Source of the DNA: Cylindrospermopsis curvispora GIHE-G1
GTDB taxonomy: Bacteria; Cyanobacteriota; Cyanobacteriia; Cyanobacteriales; Nostocaceae
Assembly: GCF_014489415.1 (NCBI RefSeq)
Contig: NZ_CP060822.1
Location: 2,589,501 to 2,653,500 of the forward strand
Direction of reading: 5' to 3'
DNA length: 64,000 nucleotides
Every line of letters begins with the position of its first letter. The first letter of the stretch is position 1. Shown here piece after piece: positions 34,863 through 42,760 of the stretch. The translations under genes and the position numbers were made by a program. The notes beneath the pieces were generated by a model that searched no databases, was not told where the DNA came from, and saw only the letters and a program-made list of their open reading frames with translations.

Positions 34863-35912
34863 ATGGAAATATTTTTAAAAATTGCTGAAATGGGACACAA
34901 GCAAGTAACATTCTGTTATGACCAAGAATCAGGATTGAAAGCTATTGTCGCCATCCACAATACTAATTTAGGTTCGGGGGTAGCCCTAGGGGGGACAAGA
35001 TTATTGCCATATTCCACAGAAGAAGATGCTCTCAAAGATGTCCTGCGTTTGAGTTATGCCATGACCTATAAAGCAGCTTGTGCCAATATTCCCATGGGTG
35101 GTGGTAAAGCAGTAATCATAGCAGATCCCGAACAGAAAACCGATAAGTTATTTAATGCCTATGGAAGTTTTGTCAATAGTTTTGGAGGGAGTTTTATTAC
35201 TGGACAAGATGTAAATATTTCCTGGGAAGATGCCCATAAAATAGGTGAAAAAACACCCTATATGATTGGGTTAATATCCACATACGGTGGTTCTAGCTAT
35301 CCTACCGCAGTGGGAGTAGAAGCGGGGATGAAAGCAGCAGTAGATTTTTACTGGGGGAAGAAAAATCTCCAAGGCTTAAAAGTGGCTATTCAAGGAGTAG
35401 GCAAAGTGGGTAAAAACCTTTGTGAAATTTTATCCCACCAGGAAGTGGAAATTTTTGTCAGCGATATATCTAATCATAAACTGGCAGAAGTTGAGAAGTT
35501 ATATCCGGTAAATATTGTAGATGTGGAAGAAATTTATGAATTAGATGTTGATATATTTGCTCCCTGTGCTTTAGGGGGGATCATTAATAGTTGTACCATT
35601 CCCAAATTGCAAGCTAAAATTATTGCAGGAGCAGCCAACAACCAACTGGAGAATGAGGAATTAGATAGTCAGCTATTAGTAGATAGAAATATAGTCTATT
35701 GTCCAGATTATGTAATTAACGCTGGAGGTTTAATTCATGTTTATGATGGCATGATAGGGCTAAGTGAAGAAAGTTCCTTGGCAAGAGTGAGGAATATATA
35801 TAATACATTAAAACAGGTATTTGCAATTTCTAAAGAATACAATATTACTCCACTAACTGCATCAAGACAGTTAGCGGAGAGTCGGTTTTTAAATAATAAA
35901 ACTCAAAATTAA
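34863..35912 (+). CDS. Leu/Phe/Val-type amino-acid dehydrogenase (ScyB-like)
   Basis: 349 residues, normal for the ELFV dehydrogenase family. The substrate domain has GGTRLLPY, the catalytic Lys in MTYKAACANIPMGGGKAVI, and ISWEDAHKIGEKTPYMIG. The NAD domain has VAIQGVGKVGKNLCEIL (GxGxxG) and later AGAANNQL and YVINAGGLI. It oxidatively deaminates a hydrophobic amino acid to the keto acid, or the reverse. A good ribosome site (AAGGAGTAAGGGA) precedes the ATG. It follows the decarboxylase in the same operon and is the last gene of it. Length and motifs also fit ScyB, but substrate choice cannot be read from sequence. Confidence 0.85.
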   Translation: MEIFLKIAEMGHKQVTFCYDQESGLKAIVAIHNTNLGSGVALGGTRLLPYSTEEDALKDVLRLSYAMTYKAACANIPMGGGKAVIIADPEQKTDKLFNAYGSFVNSFGGSFITGQDVNISWEDAHKIGEKTPYMIGLISTYGGSSYPTAVGVEAGMKAAVDFYWGKKNLQGLKVAIQGVGKVGKNLCEILSHQEVEIFVSDISNHKLAEVEKLYPVNIVDVEEIYELDVDIFAPCALGGIINSCTIPKLQAKIIAGAANNQLENEELDSQLLVDRNIVYCPDYVINAGGLIHVYDGMIGLSEESSLARVRNIYNTLKQVFAISKEYNITPLTASRQLAESRFLNNKTQN

Positions 35913-35921
35913 ATTGACATA

Positions 35922-37472
35922 TTAACCTCTAATCACTATGATCGCTCTACCCCCTGGACTGACCACTTCTTCTGTAGTAGTACGTTCTTCAATGGGGGGT
36001 AAATCAGGGCGACGATCAAAAATCACTAACCAACCCGTATCCAGTCCTAGTCCTGCCAAATATTTATCTAACTGTTGGAGTCCCTGGGGGAGTGGATCTT
36101 TCTTACCAGGTTTCCACACCTTCAGTTCCATGCCCATCACCACCACACCATAGCGTAAACAAATATCCATGCGACCCGAACCGATCGCGTACTCTCGCTC
36201 TAACGTACCGCCCCCATTCACGATACGGTGTAAGAATGCCATTAATACCAGATGGGGGGCAATCTCGTGGTAGGGCACACTTTTCAGTAACGGTTCTCCA
36301 TGTTGTCGCCAGAAGTCAAGAAAAGCATTTAAGAGTTTTTCAGGATTTAAACTATGGTCGGTGTTTAACCAACTGGGTTGAATTTGGGGCAAACTATCCT
36401 GACTACCTTGAGATAACACGCGAGGAATCACTTCCTGGTAAATGGGATTGGCAATAGTTAGTCCACCCAAAGAACTACGCTTCAGTAAGCCTAAATCCAG
36501 TACAAAACGGCGATCATCTTCTGGAGTATCCGGTAAGTCTGATCCCGCTAATATAGGCTGAATAATCGCTTTAACCCGATCTTCCCGCAGTCTTTCCGCA
36601 AGGCTATCTAAATGGGTATCTTGACGCTGAATAAGGATTTCCTTAGCTTGTTTAATCACATCAATCGTAATAGGTTGATTGACATCTTTTACTAAAACAG
36701 TTGTAGCTTGACGAGCTAAAGCATTAACTAACCAGGGTTGTCCATCGGTTAAATAAAAGGCATGATGAATCGCTTCGGGAGTGAAGATTTGCCCCGTGGC
36801 TTCTGTATGTTGTAAATAGAGTTCTTGAACTTCATCAAAACTAAAATTAGAGAGGGTTAAGGACTCTGCTGTAATGTTAAAAGGGCTGGCGCTATTTAGG
36901 CGTTCACTGCCCCCAGATTTTACTTTATAATCCCGCACATCTCGCATTCCAATTAACCCCAAAGAATGGGGAAATCCGTGAGGACGATTAGGAAAACCAG
37001 AACGCAATTGTCGTAATACAAATATTAATGTTTCGTCGCTAAGTGCATCAATTTCATCCAGAAAAACAGCTAAAGGACGATCAGCCGTTGCTGCCCAGTT
37101 ACTCAAAAAGGTGCTCAGTTGAGAACTACTTTCCGTCGCTGGCCATTCAGTGGGTTGTAAATCTGGAGGTAACCGAAAGCGGAGTGACTGTCGCCATTCC
37201 GCTAAAATAGACTGCTCGGCTTTGTGCGGATCCTGGGAAAAAGGTGCCCCCACCTCTAAGGACAGCATCACAGAAGTATAGTGGCCACTCGCAGTTAATT
37301 CCTGGGCAAGGGCTATCATAGCAGTGGTTTTGCCCACTTGTCGCGGGGCATGGATGATAAAGTAATTGCGTCCATCAATTAAGGCTTTCAACTCAGGCAG
37401 TCGCGCTGTGGGAGATAGCATATAGTGGATATCGGATTGGCATGGGCCAGCAGTGTTAAAGTGTTTAGGCAT
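35922..37472 (-). CDS. AAA ATPase fused to a PD-(D/E)XK nuclease-like domain
   Basis: 516 residues. The N-terminal ATPase has a Walker A variant (APRQVGKTT, ~42-50; Ala replaces the first Gly) and Walker B LAVFLDEIDAL (~135-145), followed by a helical and winged-helix-like region (~290-340). The C-terminus (~395-516) has the PD-(D/E)XK pattern: Asp in GRMDICLRYG and ExK in MELKVWK about ten residues later, as in the PDDEXK_9/DUF1703 group. Such ATP-binding proteins are common and multi-copy in cyanobacteria, without a proven function; defence or mobile-element roles are guesses. It is convergent with the dehydrogenase, 9 bp apart. Confidence 0.75.
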   Translation of the reverse strand: MPKHFNTAGPCQSDIHYMLSPTARLPELKALIDGRNYFIIHAPRQVGKTTAMIALAQELTASGHYTSVMLSLEVGAPFSQDPHKAEQSILAEWRQSLRFRLPPDLQPTEWPATESSSQLSTFLSNWAATADRPLAVFLDEIDALSDETLIFVLRQLRSGFPNRPHGFPHSLGLIGMRDVRDYKVKSGGSERLNSASPFNITAESLTLSNFSFDEVQELYLQHTEATGQIFTPEAIHHAFYLTDGQPWLVNALARQATTVLVKDVNQPITIDVIKQAKEILIQRQDTHLDSLAERLREDRVKAIIQPILAGSDLPDTPEDDRRFVLDLGLLKRSSLGGLTIANPIYQEVIPRVLSQGSQDSLPQIQPSWLNTDHSLNPEKLLNAFLDFWRQHGEPLLKSVPYHEIAPHLVLMAFLHRIVNGGGTLEREYAIGSGRMDICLRYGVVVMGMELKVWKPGKKDPLPQGLQQLDKYLAGLGLDTGWLVIFDRRPDLPPIEERTTTEEVVSPGGRAIIVIRG

Positions 37473-37673
37473 AGTTTTAATAATTAATAATTATGAAAGC
37501 AGCGATCGTTTATTGACTTTATATCTTCCGAGAATAAATCGGGACGCAATTACTAAATGCCAGTCTCACAACGATCGCTTTTGGGGATCCCGCGATCGCA
37601 TCCGACTCCAGAAAGGAACACAATTCTTAGTGAAACTTAAGGGAAATCGTTTTTAAGTTTTTAAGATAAAATT

Positions 37674-37913
37674 CTATTTTCGTAAGACCGACGTGATGAT
37701 GATCGTAATTGTGGCACTGGCAATCAAAGTAAAGGCAAGTTGCACAACCCACTGGGTGGCCTGTTGATAGTTACTAAAACGATCATTGAATTTCTCATTG
37801 TCTGCGGATAGCTTTCCCACGGTGCTGGACAACTGATCTACAGTATTAGACAAGTGATCTAGTTTTTGCTCAATGCGATCGAGGCGATCTTCACTGATGG
37901 TTGATTGGGTCAT
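37674..37913 (-). CDS. Small coiled-coil membrane protein
   Basis: 79 residues. Residues ~8-45 form heptads of Leu/Ile/Val (RLDRIEQKLDHLSNTVDQLS), and residues ~55-75 form one membrane helix (LAFTLIASATITIIITSVL). It resembles small cyanobacterial proteins with a coiled coil ahead of a C-terminal anchor, which probably oligomerise on the membrane. No function is known. It is ~200 bp upstream of the AAA-nuclease gene on the same strand, so co-expression is possible. Confidence 0.6.
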   Translation of the reverse strand: MTQSTISEDRLDRIEQKLDHLSNTVDQLSSTVGKLSADNEKFNDRFSNYQQATQWVVQLAFTLIASATITIIITSVLRK

Positions 37914-38152
37914 GTTGAATCTCGAGATAAGTTTTAGATCCCCATTCTAACAAAAATGATTGCTCTTCTCACCTTCTAGCGCTTTTTAGGGGATCCCACG
38001 ATCGCGTATTTATTATAGGTACAAGACGGTTGAGGGCCAAGCATCGCTCCCAATTCCTGAAAGGATCCCCCTTCAACAAATTCAGGATTTTTCCTTGAGA
38101 AGAAACTGGGGATTTATGGAATAGTGGCAATTGAGGCGCGATCGCTAAAACC

Positions 38153-38205
38153 AGTCGGTTTTCAACCGACTTGCGCTTTGAGACCGGGAATTAATTCCCG
38201 GTCTC
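38153..38205. repeat. Stem-loop plus perfect 26-bp palindrome
   Basis: AGTCGGTT (38153-38160) pairs with AACCGACT (38164-38171) over a 3-base loop. Eight bases later GAGACCGGGAATT (38180-38192) is followed by its exact complement (38193-38205). The spacer GCGCTTTGAGACCGG resembles the CTTTAGACCGG at the IS605-type end in this window, suggesting a palindrome-associated relic of that family. No T-run follows, so it is not a terminator. Confidence 0.6.
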
Positions 38206-38270
38206 CCCCACAGACAGTGCTTTACAATCGCCCATTTTTAAAAACATTCTACCATAACTAGTAAAACACA

Positions 38271-38323
38271 TATTGGGTTGAGGAAGGAAACCCAACCTAC
38301 GTTCTTTACCGCTAACCCACTTA
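38271..38323 (-). repeat. Relic of the MITE-like element
   Basis: Contains the fold-back TTGGGTT...AACCCAA followed by CCTACGTTC and ends in CCCACTTA, the inverse of the TAAGTGGG end. One end and part of the middle are missing. Confidence 0.55.
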
Positions 38324-38337
38324 TCTGAATTATTAAA

Positions 38338-38994
38338 TTATATAGTACCTCTTCTAAGTGTTTTCAGAATCTTGCTGATCTTGAGAAAATGTGGATTACG
38401 TGACAGCTTGATGATAGTTGGGTCGTCAGTTTCTAGAACAATTTTGTTATAAATGTCAATCACCTGCATCAAATTGTCATAATCCAAAATTAACGCTGTT
38501 TCACCCTCCGCAAGATGATCTTGAACCAGATTTGTACTGGCTACCAATTTTTCTCCATTTAAGTTGGTAGCAGAAAAATTATTCCCAGGAATATCTAACT
38601 GGGATAGAACTTTTACAAATAACCCTAATAGCGTATCAGTATACAAGGGTGAAACTCCATCAGAGATTAAGGATGATCTGATGGAGAAAATGCCACTTGC
38701 TGACAAGGAATCACTACTATTGGGAATCAATTCCTGGATGGCATTTCTTAACTCCCGTAGGTTATTAGCAGAAACCACAACAGTGATTTTTTCCTGATTA
38801 TTAGTTGGGTTAGAGTCAATACCAGTAGTAACAGGAGATCCCTCTTGAACCTTGCTAGACTCGGATGTAGAAGTAGCAGTTCCAACCATCTTGGCATCAG
38901 GTGAACTAACTTGGGCAAAACTCGTAAGCTGATGAAATAAAACTATTAAAGGTGAAAAAGTCAATGTAATAATCAAGGTTTTGATTTTGAACAT
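38338..38994 (-). CDS. Secreted protein of unknown function, paralogue A
   Basis: 218 residues from ATG 38994, preceded by GAGGATAACC; an upstream in-frame ATG at 39129 would add 45 residues ahead of the signal peptide and is rejected. The signal peptide is FKIKTLIITLTFSPLIVLF with cleavage after SFA. A Ser/Thr-rich linker leads to a ~150-residue domain shared with the protein at 39437: NLRELRNAI, SLISDGVSP, NFSATNLN, KLVAST, IYNKIVLE and DDPTIIKLSRN. I do not recognise the domain. The two genes are clearly duplicates on the same strand, with a MITE-like copy between them. Confidence 0.65.
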   Translation of the reverse strand: MFKIKTLIITLTFSPLIVLFHQLTSFAQVSSPDAKMVGTATSTSESSKVQEGSPVTTGIDSNPTNNQEKITVVVSANNLRELRNAIQELIPNSSDSLSASGIFSIRSSLISDGVSPLYTDTLLGLFVKVLSQLDIPGNNFSATNLNGEKLVASTNLVQDHLAEGETALILDYDNLMQVIDIYNKIVLETDDPTIIKLSRNPHFLKISKILKTLRRGTI

Positions 38995-39436
38995 GGTTAT
39001 CCTCTTGCTTGAGTAATAGAATAGTTTGTTGGTTAATATTTCCTTGGTATGATCATCCCTAAGAATTGGAAAATCCAAGTGTGAGAGTAATTTACTAGTA
39101 ACAGATGCTTGATATGGAATTTCTACCACTCAATTTTTAAAAATCCCGGAGAGCTGACTAAGTATATAAATATCTTGACTGTTTTTTTACAATTGAGACT
39201 TAGGAACTGATTAAGTTTTCACAAAATTAAAGGATAGCGGGTAAGTGGGTGGGTGGAATTAAATATAAGATGAACGTAGGATGGGTTGAAGGATGAAACC
39301 CAACGCCCCCATTGGTTTCGTTTCTCACCCATCCTACAAATAATTGTGCCTCCCTACTTAGATAATAGCCCGCCATCTAATTTGACTATCTTTGCTCAAA
39401 CAAAAAGAAATTATTTCTCAGTCAATCATGAACAAG
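38995..39436. other. Intergenic stretch between paralogues
   Basis: 442 bp without a gene. It holds the leader of the 38338 gene and one MITE-like copy (39242-39360). I see no other structured element. Confidence 0.5.
39242..39360 (+). repeat. MITE-like element, copy 3
   Basis: 119 bp from TAAGTGGGTGGGTGG to CCTCCCTACTTA, nearly identical to the copy at 15129, with variation in the central loop. It separates the two paralogous secreted-protein genes. Confidence 0.85.
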
Positions 39437-40195
39437 TTATATAATACCTGAACGAAGGGTTTTGAGAATCTTACTAATTTTGAGAAAGTCTCGGTTACGT
39501 GATAGCTTAATAATAGTTGGATCGTCACTTTCTAGGACAATTTTATTATAGATATTGATTGCCTCTGTCAAGTTGTTAGAATCCAAAATTAAGGCTATTT
39601 CACCTGCAGCGAGACTATCTTGGGCTATAGTCACAGTAGGTTTGAAAATTTTTGTGCTCGCCACTAATTTTTCCGTATTTAAGTTGGTAGCGGAAAAATT
39701 GGTATTAGGAACACCCAACTGAGATAATACCCTGGAAAAAGAAACTATTAGCTGATCAGTATGCGCAGGGGAAACACCATCGGAAATTAAAGATGCTCTC
39801 AGGGATGAAAAAGTAATCGGTGACAGAGAATCACTACCGCTAGAAACTATTTGACCAATAGCATTTCTTAACTCCCGTAAGTTATTGGTAGAAACTATAA
39901 CGGTAATGTTATCGGAACCTGTAGATCCACCACCACTCATGGATCCTGCTGTCCCTAAACTGGGAGCAGAAATGCCATTAGAACCTGTAGATCCACCACC
40001 GCTCATGGATCCTGCTGTCCCTAAACTGGGAGCAGAAATGGGATTGTTATCAGAACCCGTAGCTCCACCACCGCTTACAGATCCTGCTGTCCCTAAACTG
40101 GGAGAACTGACTTGAGCCCGACCTGTTAATTGGGTAGAAAGCACTATAAATGGTGTAAAAGTAAGAACAAAAATTACAGTTTTAAGGTTCAACAT
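39437..40195 (-). CDS. Secreted repeat-bearing protein, paralogue B
   Basis: 252 residues. The signal peptide is LKTVIFVLTFTPFIVLSTQL with cleavage near GRA. Residues ~30-98 consist of three copies of a 22-24 residue Gly/Ser repeat, SLGTAGSxSGGGxTGS. After that comes the same ~150-residue domain as in the protein at 38338 (NLRELRNAI, SLISDGVSPAHTD, NFSATNLN, DDPTIIKLSRN, ILKTLRSGII). The repeats are well conserved at DNA level, so they may expand and contract. The domain is unknown to me. An extracellular or periplasmic location is likely. Confidence 0.65.
   Translation of the reverse strand: MLNLKTVIFVLTFTPFIVLSTQLTGRAQVSSPSLGTAGSVSGGGATGSDNNPISAPSLGTAGSMSGGGSTGSNGISAPSLGTAGSMSGGGSTGSDNITVIVSTNNLRELRNAIGQIVSSGSDSLSPITFSSLRASLISDGVSPAHTDQLIVSFSRVLSQLGVPNTNFSATNLNTEKLVASTKIFKPTVTIAQDSLAAGEIALILDSNNLTEAINIYNKIVLESDDPTIIKLSRNRDFLKISKILKTLRSGII
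39915..40110 (-). repeat. Tandem in-frame repeat, three units
   Basis: Units start at about 39915, 39981 and 40053, so the steps are 66 and 72 bp, all multiples of three. They encode SAPSLGTAGSMSGGGSTGS-type units. The first two are nearly identical, as expected of recent duplication. Confidence 0.85.
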
Positions 40196-40251
40196 GATTA
40201 GTCTCCAAATTAAAAAGTTACAGCAATTTGCTTACGTAGCTATAGCTCTAC

Positions 40252-41379
40252 TTACTTACCGACAAAATTGAAACCATAACCGACCGTGAGAACAAGTATC
40301 CTACCACCCACACTGTTATCAGTAAGATCTGCACCCTGAGCTGTGATTGCAAAGGGAATACTGGCTAGGGGAACTACGGATATACCAGCATTTAGACCCA
40401 CACCGCTCCAACCTATACCCATACCTATTTGGGGGTGAACCTGCACACCAAAACCCGCAAATACTCCCGTAGTATCTTTACCCTGTCGGAAGTCACCACC
40501 TCCTGCTCCCAAGGAAAAAGAAAGGGCCATAGGATTAACAGGGTTATCAGGTTGTAAAAAAGAATAACTGGTTACCACACCGTAAACACCAGACGGTCTT
40601 ATACCTTCAGTACCATACTGAGCAAAAGTTCTCCAACCAGCAGCAACACCTATAGCATGGTTTGTTTTTCTGTAGACAATGCGATGAGCTTTTAGGTCAA
40701 AGGTACCATTGTAACCAAAATTTTTGACACTCCCGTTGTTAAATGCTAGTTCTAAACCAATCAGGTTATAAGGATCGCCTAATCCAAAACCAGCAGTCAT
40801 GCTCCCATCTGGATTACCATCACGACTTTTACCTGGTGTTGCAGCACCCGCTCCTATAAATATGTCACCCCAACTAGCACCAAAAGCACTGGGAGCACCA
40901 AAACTCAGTCCGGGTGTATAGGTTCGAGAGCTTTTCTGTTGTGATGTTTGTTTTTTGGGAACTGGTTCAGGTCTGGGAATTGTAGGGAGGACTGGTTCAA
41001 TTAATAGGTCTCGACCCAATTTTTCTGCATTCTGAACAATCTCCATTTTCTCGTCTATCTTTTGTTCAGCATCTACCTGTTGGGCGATAGTTTGAGATTG
41101 GATGGGTAAGGGTTGATTAGCCCTTTTTTGACCAGTCTCTCTCAAACTATCAATAAATTCGGTAGTATGGTTTACCTTTATAGATTCTTCATTTGATGGG
41201 TCTATTTTTTTGTTCAATAATCCTTGATTATTCTCGCTTATGGAATCATTTGCTGAAACTGCTTTAATCCCAACAGATGTGGAAAAGAAGAGGAAACTTA
41301 ATAAGTTTAGGGATAACAAACAGAGCCAATAATTAACCATTATTCTGGCTAATCGGTACTTGTACACAATATTTCTCAT
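40252..41379 (-). CDS. Putative outer-membrane beta-barrel protein
   Basis: 375 residues. A hydrophobic N-terminal signal or anchor (YWLCLLSLNLLSFLFFS, residues ~17-33) is followed by a charged, low-complexity region (~45-150, QKRANQPLPIQSQ, PKKQTSQQKSSRTY), and then ~225 residues of Gly/aromatic alternation (GASWGDIFIGAGAATPG, FGLGDPYNLIGLELAF, GVFAGFGVQVHPQIGMGIGW), ending VGYGFNFVGK. Alternating strands with Gly turns suggest a small beta-barrel or other beta-rich surface protein. I do not recognise a named family. It is just upstream of paralogue B on the same strand, so the three secreted proteins may be one unit. Confidence 0.6.
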   Translation of the reverse strand: MRNIVYKYRLARIMVNYWLCLLSLNLLSFLFFSTSVGIKAVSANDSISENNQGLLNKKIDPSNEESIKVNHTTEFIDSLRETGQKRANQPLPIQSQTIAQQVDAEQKIDEKMEIVQNAEKLGRDLLIEPVLPTIPRPEPVPKKQTSQQKSSRTYTPGLSFGAPSAFGASWGDIFIGAGAATPGKSRDGNPDGSMTAGFGLGDPYNLIGLELAFNNGSVKNFGYNGTFDLKAHRIVYRKTNHAIGVAAGWRTFAQYGTEGIRPSGVYGVVTSYSFLQPDNPVNPMALSFSLGAGGGDFRQGKDTTGVFAGFGVQVHPQIGMGIGWSGVGLNAGISVVPLASIPFAITAQGADLTDNSVGGRILVLTVGYGFNFVGK

Positions 41380-41540
41380 TAGGTTTTATAGAAGTTAATT
41401 ATTGAGAAAATAGATTTTTATTCTAGTCTCATTCAGGAGATAGTTTCGATAAATTTCAATGAATTATGGCTGATATATTATGAAGAGATGCTAAATTTAT
41501 CACCATGTTTATTGATAATGATATTTTTATATAAAATTTA

Positions 41541-42134
41541 CTATATATTATTTGCAAAAAAGTGGGTTTCTAGTAAACTGGCTATTGCTTCTGGTTCTAG
41601 CTTACTATATTGTTCCTTTCCCAACATTAATATACAATTGGGAGCTGTACTACAAGTTTTCTGGCAATTGGTATGTTCAATTTTAACTTTATCTAATAAA
41701 CCGCGATCGCACAGGGTTTTTTCTAGGTTGGCCAATAAAGATTTGCCTCCATGTTTGAGACATCCAGATTTTTGACAAACCATAATTTTAGCGTTATTTT
41801 CCTTTGATGAATAATCTCTAGGACAAAATCCTACAGACCTAACTCCATAAGCTGTAAGTTTAATTTTACCCTTGATCCGATTTAATTTCTTTACCACACT
41901 CACACAAATTTGTTCCCCAGTTAACAAATTCCTCAAAGAGCAACGTAAATATTTGGGAATCTTAATTTTTACATCTTGGGTAGAAGTTTTTAAATACAAG
42001 TGTTTGTATTTTATTTTACACTTACCCCCATCACTTCCCCGTGAACTAAAACCTAAAAATTGTCCCTCTATATTCAATTGTGATAAGGTTAGATACTTTT
42101 TACCCATGTTAATTACATAAATTAAGTTACTCAA
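41541..42134 (-). CDS. (2Fe-2S) ferredoxin domain protein, thioredoxin-like fold
   Basis: 197 residues. The C-terminal ~85 residues hold the four cluster Cys of thioredoxin-like [2Fe-2S] ferredoxins: CQKSGCLKHGG (~117) and TNCQKTCSTAPNCILML (~158-174). The N-terminal ~110 residues are basic and beta-rich, with no name I can give. It lies 50 bp downstream of nifT on the same strand, in the nifV-nifZ-nifT string, so it may donate electrons or help cluster handling in nitrogen fixation. That role is inferred from position. Confidence 0.8.
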   Translation of the reverse strand: MSNLIYVINMGKKYLTLSQLNIEGQFLGFSSRGSDGGKCKIKYKHLYLKTSTQDVKIKIPKYLRCSLRNLLTGEQICVSVVKKLNRIKGKIKLTAYGVRSVGFCPRDYSSKENNAKIMVCQKSGCLKHGGKSLLANLEKTLCDRGLLDKVKIEHTNCQKTCSTAPNCILMLGKEQYSKLEPEAIASLLETHFFANNI

Positions 42135-42139
42135 GATAT

Positions 42140-42172
42140 AGATACCTGCATTATTATATAATTCAGGTATCT
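42140..42172. repeat. Intergenic hairpin between nifT and the ferredoxin gene
   Basis: AGATACCTG (42140-42148) and CAGGTATCT (42164-42172) are perfect complements. On the plus strand it is followed by a short T-run; on the minus strand, the coding one here, it is not. It could stabilise or process the nif mRNA. Confidence 0.5.
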
Positions 42173-42184
42173 TTTTGTGTCAGG

Positions 42185-42388
42185 TTAGTGTAGAAGTTTA
42201 GCTTCTACGGTTTGAGGCAAATTTTCTCGTGGGGGAATTTGACTAAATTCTAATTGCCAACCATTAGCTAAAGTAAGAACCTTGCCTGCTTCACTATCTG
42301 TTTGTTTAACAACTTCTTCTTCTAAGTCCTTTTTGGCGACATAGACAACTAAAGTTCCAGCATCATTTACCCGTAGCATTACTTTCAT
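42185..42388 (-). CDS. nifT: NifT/FixU
   Basis: 67 residues, typical of NifT. The family pattern MKVMLRVNDAGTLVVYVAKKDLEE and the NGWQLEFSQIP core are clear. Its exact function is unsettled; it is always found in nif clusters. It overlaps the 3' end of nifZ by 26 bp, with GAGG nine bases before its ATG, so translation is coupled. Confidence 0.9.
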   Translation of the reverse strand: MKVMLRVNDAGTLVVYVAKKDLEEEVVKQTDSEAGKVLTLANGWQLEFSQIPPRENLPQTVEAKLLH

Positions 42389-42659
42389 AAGATATTTCCT
42401 CAGCGGATTCTAGTTCTCTTTTGCGACAACCGATAATGTACCCCGTATCTAAGAAATGCACAGCATATATATAATATGCCTGTAGAAAAGTTCCTATACT
42501 CGCCACATAACCCACGTCTCCGATCCTGGCTAAAACTTCTCCAATTTCTCGACCAGGAAAAGTACCATCATTTTTAATCAGTTTTTTGACCCGTACTTTT
42601 TGCCCAATTTCAAACACAGGTGGAGAGTTTAATTCTATTTCTTCCTGTTGCATTAACAC
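42363..42659 (-). CDS. nifZ: NifZ
   Basis: 98 residues. The NifZ pattern is visible: FEIGQKVRVKKLIKNDGTFPG, GDVGYVASIGTFLQAYYIYAVHF and YIIGCRKRELE. NifZ helps mature the P-cluster of the MoFe protein. It lies ~100 bp downstream of nifV and overlaps nifT. The first ten residues (MLMQQEEIEL) allow a second start at Met3. Confidence 0.9.
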   Translation of the reverse strand: MLMQQEEIELNSPPVFEIGQKVRVKKLIKNDGTFPGREIGEVLARIGDVGYVASIGTFLQAYYIYAVHFLDTGYIIGCRKRELESAEEISYESNATGK

Positions 42660-42760
42660 CTCTATTAGCTTAAATTTTTCTTCTTATTTTTTTTCCTATT
42701 TAAAGGTATTAATTTCCTTATAGACTTTTCCTATAGTATTGATTTAATCCTAAGACTAGA

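Larger units (their letters stand above)
37914..38337. other. Gene-poor stretch with palindromes and repeat relics
   Basis: No coding frame is convincing. It contains two HIP1-like sites, a perfect 26-bp palindrome next to an 8-bp stem-loop (38153-38205), and a relic of the MITE-like element (38271-38323). A block GGGGATCCC followed by CGATCGC near 37990 recurs at ~37585, upstream of the AAA-nuclease gene. It looks like a landing zone for small repeats. Confidence 0.5.

Noticed and set aside
33213-35912. Scytonemin genes scyA-scyB
   Set aside because: Order and ScyB similarity fit, but the first protein has the His-His pair of decarboxylases and no scyC-F genes follow.
37453-37656. 67-codon plus-strand frame upstream of the coiled-coil gene
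   Set aside because: It overlaps the start of the AAA-nuclease gene antisense and contains HIP1-type repeats; no ribosome site or domain.
38995-39129. N-terminal extension of secreted paralogue A to the upstream ATG
   Set aside because: It would put 45 residues before a clear signal peptide; the ATG at 38994 has a good ribosome site.
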